From NCBI RefSeq assembly GCF_000760695.4, contig NZ_JHEG04000001.1, positions 6,764,204 to 6,828,203 on the forward strand: 64,000 nucleotides of DNA. Direction: 5' to 3'. Below the pieces are notes generated by a model. The model had not been told where the DNA came from. It saw nothing but the letters and a program-made list of their open reading frames with translations, and made no database searches. The translations under genes and the position numbers were made by a program. This document shows positions 57,454 to 64,000 of the stretch, piece after piece. Position 1 is the first letter of the stretch. Each line of letters begins with the position of its first letter. The DNA comes from Tolypothrix bouteillei VB521301. Its GTDB lineage: Bacteria; Cyanobacteriota; Cyanobacteriia; Cyanobacteriales; Nostocaceae.

Positions 57454-57665
57454 CGTTTGATGAATCTCCCTCTTGGGGTGTAGTTTGCCTCGACACTGCT
57501 TTTAAACTTCTTAAAAAGGTTCGGTGTTGCGCTATAACAAAGTAGCCATGTTCCTCCCCCGACGCTTGGGACTGGCAAATCCCATTAAGTCATCATTTAA
57601 AAGCGGACTTAAACCTTTGCAGGTAACATAGAATCAACAGTTCTATGCTGAGTCTGGTGAAGTCA
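57454..57665 (-). ncRNA. probable omega RNA (HEARO-type) upstream of iscB
   Basis: About 190 bp upstream of iscB hold hairpins expected of an omega RNA: TTAAGTC/GACTTAA (57585-57612), TGGGA/TCCCA (57567-57584), CTTTTAA/TTAAAAAG (57499-57518), and CATAGAA/TTCTATG (57627-57647). GC-rich single strands such as GTCGGGGGAGG lie between. The position, directly 5' of iscB on the same strand, is where omega RNA is encoded. The 5' guide would fall just outside the last hairpin, about 57648-57665; this is inference. Confidence 0.7.
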
Positions 57666-57893
57666 GTTAACCGAATTACTCAGTTTCACTACGAATTCCT
57701 TCGTTTTGCCTACTTCTCTCTAACAGTTGAAGACTTGGAAAAAATGCAGCAACAACATCCTGACTATCGCATGGAATTAGTCAAGGGAAATATCATCATT
57801 ATGGGTCCATCAGGATATCAACGTACTATATGCGTTGACGGTACGTTGATTTGTGGTTTTAGACTTCGTGAGTGTACTGCACTCAGCCGATAA
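57645..57893 (+). pseudogene. Truncated Uma2 family endonuclease gene
   Basis: The frame encodes SLTVEDLEKMQQQHPDYRME then LVKGNIIIMGPSGYQ, the N-terminal signature of the Uma2 (DUF820) nuclease family. It then runs into unrelated sequence (RTICVDGTLICG) and stops at 82 residues, where intact proteins are near 190. The core and catalytic part are missing from the bases that follow, so the gene was cut by an insertion or deletion near 57825. Confidence 0.8.
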
Positions 57894-57927
57894 CCGCTAT
57901 AATAGTATTTTTTTATACAAAATTTTA

Positions 57928-57986
57928 AATACCCCTATCATCAAGGCTTATCGCTAACAAGAATGAGCCTTGATGATAGGGGTATT
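57928..57986. repeat. perfect 21-bp inverted repeat, 17-base loop
   Basis: Bases 57928-57948 (AATACCCCTATCATCAAGG at start) and 57966-57986 are exact reverse complements. It lies about 110 bp downstream of the 2Fe-2S gene and directly after the broken Uma2 gene. It may be a terminator-like hairpin or the remains of the element that broke Uma2. Confidence 0.85.
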
Positions 57987-58097
57987 GCACCTTGCCCGTT
58001 TGTCTCAAACAATGTTCCCACCCTGCAAAGATTTTGCAACAACTACGGATGAGTAGTTGAAAATTAATACCGAAAAATTCATTAGTATATATTCGCA

Positions 58098-58808
58098 TTA
58101 AGAAGTAGGTAGACAACCATCAGCATCCGCTAACTTAGCGACAGGCAAAATAACTTCGTTGTCGCTGTCTGCATTTTGAGGAGAAAAATGCTTATCCATA
58201 AGCGCGGGGACTTGTGCAGCTTGAATCCGACTGTAGCGGGTTTTGTCTGGCATCACTAAGTTTGGTCCTGCTTTGCAATTTTTCATGCAACCCGTGCCTC
58301 TAATTGTCACTTCTGATTCCAAACCACGCGCACTTACAGAGGCTTCTAGTGCTTGGCAAAGCTGCTTACCACCACGTTTCATGCAGTCTGATTTTTGGCA
58401 CACCAGTATAGTGGCTTTTTTTGTTTTAACTTCATGAGACGGGGAAGCAGGGATATCAGCACGTGGAGACTTAGAAAAAGAAGAAGACAAGGAAATAGAT
58501 TCTTCCCTTGTCCCCTGGTTTCCTTGTTCCCTTGTCTCAACGTGGGCTGCCATCACTTGGTAAGCTTTGAGCTTGACTTCACCCGTTTTTAAATCGTGCT
58601 TTTTCTCACCCACAATTTGCAGCCAAGTCCCCTTTTGTAAGCGCAAGTCAAAAGCAATGCGTAGGTGTTTGGCTAGTTTAACGTAGCATTCACCTTCAGA
58701 AGTGTCTAACAGCAAGCCTTTTAGCTTATAGCCATCTTTGATAACAAAATCTAGAAACCGCCCCTCCAGACGGAATTCTGAAACTTCTGTCATGTGACTT
58801 TTCCCCAT
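58098..58808 (-). CDS. Thioredoxin-like 2Fe-2S ferredoxin domain protein
   Basis: I prefer the ATG at 58808 (MGKSHMTEVSEFRL) or 58793; the frame opens at 58847. The N-terminal 80 residues look like a small beta-barrel (VSEFRLEGRFLDFVIKDGYK). A low-complexity linker follows (about 86-115, partly encoded by a repeat). The C-terminal domain has CQKSDCMKRGGKQLC and GTGCMKNCKAGPNLVMP, the four-Cys pattern of the thioredoxin-like 2Fe-2S proteins. The partner is unknown. Confidence 0.85.
   Translation of the reverse strand: MGKSHMTEVSEFRLEGRFLDFVIKDGYKLKGLLLDTSEGECYVKLAKHLRIAFDLRLQKGTWLQIVGEKKHDLKTGEVKLKAYQVMAAHVETREQGNQGTREESISLSSSFSKSPRADIPASPSHEVKTKKATILVCQKSDCMKRGGKQLCQALEASVSARGLESEVTIRGTGCMKNCKAGPNLVMPDKTRYSRIQAAQVPALMDKHFSPQNADSDNEVILPVAKLADADGCLPTS
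58478..58545. repeat. AAGGGA/TTGTCCC-type repeat inside the 2Fe-2S gene
   Basis: The bases encode ETREQGNQGTREES and belong to the ACAAGGGAACAAGG-type repeat common between genes in this window, for example at 30579-30610. Confidence 0.7.
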
Positions 58809-58874
58809 CTTTTTACCTCTGTTCAACAAAGACTTTAATTTCAGCATGGTACTTATTAGCAGTAGTTTCCGCGC

Positions 58875-59135
58875 CTATGACTGCCGATAGCGAATTTGCC
58901 AGCACTTTTTTAGAGTTGATACTAACTCTCGACGTGAGGCTGTAGATTGCCGCACAACACTCCAAATTTGAATGGCAGCCGTGACATTGTTAATGTCAAC
59001 TGTTAACGGCTGATTCGTCTCACACCAACAGGGAATGTCTAACTCCCGCAAACGATGATATATCTGCCATCGGTCTGCTCTATTGACCTCTATATTGTAC
59101 TTTTCCTCATGTGGTTGCGAAGTTAACGGTTTCAA
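58875..59135 (-). CDS. Small cyanobacterial protein of unknown function
   Basis: The 86 residues contain RADRWQIYHRLRELDIPCWC and NQPLTVDINNVTAAIQIWSV, then RQSTASRRELVSTLKKCWQI. The composition and clear codon pattern support coding. The Cys-Trp-Cys and the Ile/Trp core suggest a small folded domain. It is upstream of the 2Fe-2S gene on the same strand with 66 bp or more between them. I recall similar small proteins in Nostoc-type genomes but cannot name the family. Confidence 0.7.
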   Translation of the reverse strand: MKPLTSQPHEEKYNIEVNRADRWQIYHRLRELDIPCWCETNQPLTVDINNVTAAIQIWSVVRQSTASRRELVSTLKKCWQIRYRQS

Positions 59136-59569
59136 GACAATCCCCCTAAATGTGCAATAGTTTTGCAGTAACTACTACGCTTTTGCTTCCATTATTTTCT
59201 GATTGTGGAAGCTAAGCTTTATTCATTAGGATAACCTAAGTGCAAACTTTTCTCAGTAATTTTTGAAAAAAAATGAGATAAGTCTTGGAAATTGGGGATT
59301 GAGGTAGAGTTATTCTTCCTTATCTTTCGTGTGTCCCTTATCCCCTTGTCTCCTCGGTCGGTGTTTCCATAACATTTTTTCTTGATAGTGTCAGTGCTTT
59401 ATATTACATTTTTCTACTAAAATAAAAATATATAAGATACATCTGGGATTCTTTAAATAAAAAGGTCAAAATTCTTTGATGTTGATAGGGCTTGCTATTA
59501 TTTTTAAAATGTTAATATGTAAAGACCAAAGCAGTTAAAAACTGCGACTGCCATAAAGCGAGGAAAACC
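59136..59569. other. non-coding gap upstream of dps
   Basis: It holds a C/T-rich repeat (about 59285-59360, attcttccttatc units) and AT-rich DNA before dps that must carry the dps promoter. I cannot place boxes or a Fur site with confidence. Confidence 0.5.
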
Positions 59570-60124
59570 ATGTCTGAAACGCAAACTGTGTTACGTAATT
59601 TTGGTCATGTTTATGACAATCCTGTCCTCCTGGACAAAAGTGTAACTGAGCCAGTTTGTGAAGGGTTTAATGTCCTGTTAGCCAGTTTCCAAGCACTGTA
59701 CTTGCAGTACCAAAAGCATCATTTCGTAGTTGAAGGCGCAGAATTTTACTCGCTGCATGAGTTCTTCAACGAAAGCTACGGTCAAGCGCAAGAACACGTC
59801 CATGATATTGGAGAACGTTTGGATGGACTGGGTGGAGTGCCAGTTGCAACCTTTAGCAAATTAGCGGAATTGTGCTGCTTTGAGCCTGAAGCTGATGGCG
59901 TCTTCTCTAGCCGTCAAATGGTAGAAAATGACCTGAAGGCAGAGCAAGCAATTATCGGTGTTCTTCGCCGTCAAGCAGCACAGGCTGAGAGTTTGGGCGA
60001 TCGTGCTACACGGTATTTGTACGAAAAAATCTTGTTAAAAACTGAAGAAAGAGCTTACCACCTAGCTCACTTCCTGGCTAAGGATAGCTTAACCTTAGGT
60101 TTTGTTCAACCCGCTCAAAACTAA
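59570..60124 (+). CDS. dps: Dps family ferritin-like DNA protection protein
   Basis: The 184 residues match the Dps fold: a four-helix bundle with the ferroxidase-site region [21 protein letters not shown] (helix A/B) and [15 protein letters not shown] in place of the usual D-x-x-AERxxxLGG. The catalytic His and Asp/Glu positions are present. Dps proteins store iron and use hydrogen peroxide, protecting DNA. A strong terminator follows at 60201-60240. Confidence 0.93.
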   Translation: MSETQTVLRNFGHVYDNPVLLDKSVTEPVCEGFNVLLASFQALYLQYQKHHFVVEGAEFYSLHEFFNESYGQAQEHVHDIGERLDGLGGVPVATFSKLAELCCFEPEADGVFSSRQMVENDLKAEQAIIGVLRRQAAQAESLGDRATRYLYEKILLKTEERAYHLAHFLAKDSLTLGFVQPAQN

Positions 60125-60200
60125 AGCACTCATAATATAGAGCTATCTAACACAAGACTTAAAAAAGCTACGAATACTCGTTCTTAAACAAGTATAAGAA

Positions 60201-60240
60201 ATGGCAGAGAGGATGAAAATTTACCTCTCTGCCATTTTTC
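60201..60240 (+). terminator. intrinsic terminator of dps
   Basis: ATGGCAGAGAGG and CCTCTCTGCCAT form a perfect 12-bp stem with an 11-base loop, followed by TTTT. It lies 77 bp after the dps stop codon. Confidence 0.92.
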
Positions 60241-60688
60241 ATGAAAATCTACAAAAAAACATAATATTTAATCTCAAAAAAGATTCATTAAGCTAGTTAG
60301 CAATTATTCTTATTTAGATTTTTTCCCAATGTTAAGAAAAGTCTAAATTCTGGTTGAAGATACTCTTTAAAAAAAAACACTCTTTTTTTGAGAAAAATCT
60401 TCAGTGTAAATGCAAAATAATTGCAAAAAGTTTGGGATTGGAAATTGGAAATTGCCCTCTAGTCGCTCTAAAATTACCGCTTCTTGTGGGTAAGGTGGCA
60501 CACATTTAATGTAAATGGGCATCGTCCACCCTAAGCCCTCATCCCCAGAGGGGACGCCCATCTTCCCCAATGTCCCATGCCCATTACCCACCATCTGTCA
60601 TAAAACCTACAAAAAGCGGCAAAATAAAAATCTGTAAGACCCTTACAATAATCAAGTCTTATATTCTCTGTACTTGAAGGCAACAACT
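60241..60688. other. non-coding gap between dps and carB
   Basis: The left half is AT-rich with A and T runs. At about 60430-60600 there is a TTGGAAATTGGAAA-type direct repeat, followed by a repeat stretch with CCCATGCCCATTACCC-type units. The carB promoter is expected near 60650. Confidence 0.55.
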
Positions 60689-63600
60689 ATGCCCCGCCGT
60701 GACGACATCAGGAAGATTCTGCTGCTAGGGTCCGGTCCCATCGTAATTGGACAAGCTAGCGAGTTTGACTACTCTGGTACCCAAGCCTGTAAAGCATTAC
60801 GCGATGAAGGTTATGAAGTGGTGTTGGTCAATTCCAATCCTGCCACGATTATGACCGATCCAGAAACAGCCGATCGCACATACATCGAACCGCTAACACC
60901 AGAGTTGGTGGAAAAAGTCATCATCCAAGAACGTCCCGATGCCCTTCTCCCAACAATGGGAGGACAAACTGCCCTCAATATTGCTGTAACTTTGGCAAAA
61001 AATGGCGTGTTGGAACGATACGGTGTTGAGTTAATTGGTGCCAAACTACCAGCTATTGAGAAAGCTGAAGACAGAAAACTGTTCAACGAAGCAATGTTCA
61101 AGATAGGGGTAAACGTATGCCCTAGCGGTACAGCTTCATCTTTAGAAGAAGCCAAAACGGTTGCCAAAAAAATTGGTACGTATCCCTTGATTATTCGTCC
61201 TGCTTTTACTTTAGGTGGTACGGGGGGTGGTATTGCTTACAATGAGGAAGAATTTGCAGAAATGGCACAAGCCGGTATTGATGCCAGCCCAGTTTCACAA
61301 ATTCTGATCGACCAGTCCCTACTCGGCTGGAAAGAATATGAATTGGAAGTCATGCGCGACTTGGCAGATAACGTTGTGATTATCTGTTCCATTGAAAACC
61401 TCGATCCAATGGGTATCCATACAGGCGATTCCATCACCGTTGCTCCAGCCCAAACCCTCACTGATAAGGAATACCAGCGCCTGCGGGATATGGCAATTAA
61501 AATCATCCGCGAAATTGGAGTCGAAACGGGTGGTTCCAACATTCAATTTGCCATCAATCCCATCAATGGGGATGTCGTTATTATTGAGATGAATCCCCGT
61601 GTTTCCCGAAGTTCGGCGCTGGCTTCTAAAGCAACTGGTTTCCCCATCGCTAAAATGGCAGCAAAATTGGCTGTCGGTTACACCTTAGATGAAATCAACA
61701 ACGATATCACTAAGAAAACCCCAGCTTCTTTTGAACCAACGATTGATTATGTAGTCACGAAAATTCCGCGTTTCGCCTTTGAAAAGTTTCCCGGTTCTGA
61801 AGCAGTACTGACAACACAAATGAAGTCAGTAGGGGAAGCAATGGCAATTGGGCGAACTTTCAATGAATCATTTCAAAAAGCGTTGCGTTCCCTAGAAACC
61901 GGACGTGGGGGATGGGGTTGTGACATGAAAGAAAAATTGCCCAGTGGCGAACAAATTCGCGCCCATCTGCGAACACCAAACCCCGAACGCATTTTTGCCG
62001 TCCGTCATGCCATGCTGTTGGGTATGGCTCTTGAGGAAATCTACGAGTTAACGGGAATTGACCCCTGGTTCCTCGATAAAATGCAGGAATTGCTAGAGGT
62101 GGAAAAATTCCTCAAACGGACTCCTTTACAGCAATTGACAAAAGAGCAGATGTTTGAGGTGAAACGCCAGGGTTTTAGCGATCGCCAAATTGCCTACGCG
62201 ACTAAAACAACAGAAGATGAAGTGCGTACATACCGCAAACAGCTAGGAGTTATTCCAGTTTACAAAACAGTAGACACTTGTGCGGCTGAATTTGAAGCGT
62301 TTACTCCATACCACTACTCTACCTACGAAGAAGAAACCGAAGTTGAAGCAACCACCAAACCCAAAGTGATGATTTTGGGAGGAGGTCCCAACCGCATCGG
62401 ACAGGGTATTGAGTTTGACTACTGTTGCTGTCACGCAGCCTTTGCCTTAAAAGATGCGGGTTACGAAACAATCATGGTCAACTCCAATCCAGAAACCGTT
62501 TCTACTGATTACGATACAAGCGATCGCCTGTACTTTGAGCCACTTACAAGAGAAGATGTGCTTAATATTATTGAGGCAGAAAACCCCGTTGGGGTGATCG
62601 TACAGTTTGGCGGTCAGACACCGTTAAAGTTATCAGTACCCTTGCAAAAATATCTACAGGGACTGGGGACTGGAGACAAAGGAGAATCTTCTTCCTTATC
62701 TACCCCCTCTTCCTTATCTACCCCCTCTCCCTTGTCCCCAATCACAAAAATCTGGGGAACTTCACCTGATTCTATTGATATGGCTGAAGACCGGGAGAAG
62801 TTTGAAAAGATTCTCAAAGACTTGGATATTGCCCAACCTCCAAATGGAACTGCTCGGAGCTATGAAGATGCGCTGATTGTCGCCAAACGCATTGGTTACC
62901 CAGTTGTTGTGCGTCCTAGCTACGTGTTGGGTGGACGGGCAATGGAAATTGTCTATTCCGATACTGAGTTAGAACGTTACATGACCTTTGCCGTACAAGT
63001 AGAGCCAGAACATCCAATTCTTATTGATAAGTTTCTGGAAAATGCCATTGAAGTCGATGTAGACGCGATCGCCGACCATACGGGGCAAGTCGTCATAGGC
63101 GGTGTAATGGAACACATTGAACAAGCGGGCATTCACTCTGGAGATTCTGCTTGTACCTTACCTTCCATTTCGTTACCACCATTAGTTTTAGAAAAAATTC
63201 GTGCTTGGACAACGCAATTAGCACAGGCGCTAAATGTTGTGGGATTAATGAATATCCAGTTTGCCATTGTTGGTTCTCAAACATATTCGCCTCAGGTTTA
63301 TATCCTTGAAGCCAATCCCCGCGCATCCCGTACTGTTCCATTCGTTTCCAAAGCAACAGGTGTCCCGTTGGCAAAGCTAGCATCTTTAATTATGTCCGGT
63401 AAAACTTTGAAGGAGCTAGGTTTTACTAAAGAAGTCATTCCAGATCATATAGCAGTTAAAGAAGCTGTTTTGCCATTTAATAAATTCCCCGGTACTGATG
63501 TCATCTTAGGCCCCGAAATGCGTTCTACAGGTGAGGTCATGGGTATCGATAAGGATTTTGGACGTGCGTTTGCCAAAGCAGAACTGGGTGCTGGAGAACG

Positions 63601-64000
63601 TTTACCCTTAAGTGGAACAGTGTTTGTCTCGATGAACGATCGCGATAAAGCAGCTGCAGTTGCTGTTGTCCAAGAGTTTATTAATTTAGGTTTTTCTGTT
63701 ATGGCGACCCAAGGAACTCGCAGCTACTTGGAGGAAAATGGTTTAGACGTTGAGTTAGTGCTAAAACTACACGAAGGACGCCCTCATGTTTTAGACGCAA
63801 TCAAAAACCACAGAATTCAACTCATTATTAACACGCCATCTGGAGAAGATGCTTACAGTGATGCTAAACTCATTCGCCGAACAGCGTTAGCTTATAAAAT
63901 CCCCATCGTGACTACGATTGCTGGGGCAAAAGCGACTGTCGCTGCAATCCGTTCGCTTCAAAGTACAACTTTGGACGTGAAAGTTATTCAAGATTACAAT
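60689..64000 (+). CDS. carB: Carbamoyl-phosphate synthase large subunit (3' end outside the window)
   Basis: The large subunit makes carbamoyl phosphate from bicarbonate, ammonia from CarA, and two ATP for arginine and pyrimidine synthesis. From ATG 60689 the frame stays open for 1104 codons to the window end. [20 protein letters not shown] is the family start. Two ATP-grasp halves are present ([36 protein letters not shown]), then the MGS-like regulatory domain ([14 protein letters not shown]). Residues about 656-684 ([16 protein letters not shown] and further) are a repeat-derived insertion between KYL and [10 protein letters not shown]. Confidence 0.97.
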   Translation, partial: MPRRDDIRKILLLGSGPIVIGQASEFDYSGTQACKALRDEGYEVVLVNSNPATIMTDPETADRTYIEPLTPELVEKVIIQERPDALLPTMGGQTALNIAVTLAKNGVLERYGVELIGAKLPAIEKAEDRKLFNEAMFKIGVNVCPSGTASSLEEAKTVAKKIGTYPLIIRPAFTLGGTGGGIAYNEEEFAEMAQAGIDASPVSQILIDQSLLGWKEYELEVMRDLADNVVIICSIENLDPMGIHTGDSITVAPAQTLTDKEYQRLRDMAIKIIREIGVETGGSNIQFAINPINGDVVIIEMNPRVSRSSALASKATGFPIAKMAAKLAVGYTLDEINNDITKKTPASFEPTIDYVVTKIPRFAFEKFPGSEAVLTTQMKSVGEAMAIGRTFNESFQKALRSLETGRGGWGCDMKEKLPSGEQIRAHLRTPNPERIFAVRHAMLLGMALEEIYELTGIDPWFLDKMQELLEVEKFLKRTPLQQLTKEQMFEVKRQGFSDRQIAYATKTTEDEVRTYRKQLGVIPVYKTVDTCAAEFEAFTPYHYSTYEEETEVEATTKPKVMILGGGPNRIGQGIEFDYCCCHAAFALKDAGYETIMVNSNPETVSTDYDTSDRLYFEPLTREDVLNIIEAENPVGVIVQFGGQTPLKLSVPLQKYLQGLGTGDKGESSSLSTPSSLSTPSPLSPITKIWGTSPDSIDMAEDREKFEKILKDLDIAQPPNGTARSYEDALIVAKRIGYPVVVRPSYVLGGRAMEIVYSDTELERYMTFAVQVEPEHPILIDKFLENAIEVDVDAIADHTGQVVIGGVMEHIEQAGIHSGDSACTLPSISLPPLVLEKIRAWTTQLAQALNVVGLMNIQFAIVGSQTYSPQVYILEANPRASRTVPFVSKATGVPLAKLASLIMSGKTLKELGFTKEVIPDHIAVKEAVLPFNKFPGTDVILGPEMRSTGEVMGIDKDFGRAFAKAELGAGERLPLSGTVFVSMNDRDKAAAVAVVQEFINLGFSVMATQGTRSYLEENGLDVELVLKLHEGRPHVLDAIKNHRIQLIINTPSGEDAYSDAKLIRRTALAYKIPIVTTIAGAKATVAAIRSLQSTTLDVKVIQDYN
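62653..62743. repeat. repeat-derived in-frame insertion in carB
   Basis: The stretch starts GGACTGGGGACTGGAGAC and then has two copies of TCTTCCTTATCTACCCCC followed by TCTCCCTTGTCCCC. These units are typical of the intergenic repeats in this window (for example 25975-26035 and 59300-59350). The frame is preserved. Confidence 0.85.

Noticed and set aside
57928-57986. CRISPR-like palindrome near iscB
   Set aside because: Only one copy of the inverted repeat exists and there are no regularly spaced direct repeats, so this is not a CRISPR array.

Overview
The window is chromosomal DNA of a filamentous, very probably heterocyst-forming (Nostocales-type) cyanobacterium. The evidence is the many GCGATCGC (HIP1-type) octamers, heptameric TAATGGC/TTAGTGG-type tandem repeats between genes, a flavodiiron Flv1/Flv3 pair, the cyanophycin genes cphB-cphA, an HpsJ-type protein, a kinase fused to WD40 repeats, and many cyanobacterial conserved proteins. 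Coding density is moderate. Genes lie on both strands in short units, and the gaps are filled with short interspersed repeats and MITE-like palindromes.

Layout. 1-9.9 kb: end of an unknown gene, HpsJ family, ribulose-phosphate epimerase, a secreted subtilase followed by a lipoprotein serpin, an AI-2E transporter, a membrane protein, an LCP transferase and an alpha/beta hydrolase. 10-13.9 kb: YebC, a long repeat field, and a peptidoglycan-binding protein. 13.9-23.8 kb: flv3-flv1, coaX, a hydrolase, Nudix, an unlisted 55-residue basic protein, argH, a small repeat protein (possible septoil knot) and larB. 24-29.8 kb: three tandem paralogous peptide-type substrate-binding lipoproteins with no permease. 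30-36 kb: ispF, trmD, cphB-cphA and a short tatA. 37-46.5 kb: PstS-like protein, signal peptidase I, HhH protein, TM2 protein, a decayed TPR gene, DUF1825, PBP1A-type synthase, tyrS and pyrF. 46.5-53.1 kb: a repeat-invaded secreted protein, a three-gene TIGR04255 cassette, type 4 uracil-DNA glycosylase, phosphoribosyltransferase, TPR protein, methyltransferase and NADAR protein. 53.2-60.1 kb: Ser/Thr kinase-WD40, ATP-grasp protein, IscB nuclease with a probable omega (HEARO) RNA, a broken Uma2 gene, a 2Fe-2S protein and Dps. 60.7 kb to the end: carB, running off the window.

The core metabolic genes (rpe, argH, carB, pyrF, ispF, trmD, tyrS, coaX) are ordinary. The more unusual content is of three kinds. 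First, accessory modules: IscB plus its upstream RNA region, the TIGR04255 cassette, and the NADAR/kinase/ATP-grasp neighbourhood. Second, a protease-serpin neighbour pair in which the protease has Glu where subtilases have the catalytic Asp. Third, interspersed intergenic repeats that have entered reading frames in frame (carB, coaX, trmD, the 2Fe-2S protein and the gene after pyrF) and appear as low-complexity linkers or tails. All functional calls come from reading the sequence and from remembered family features; no database search was run.
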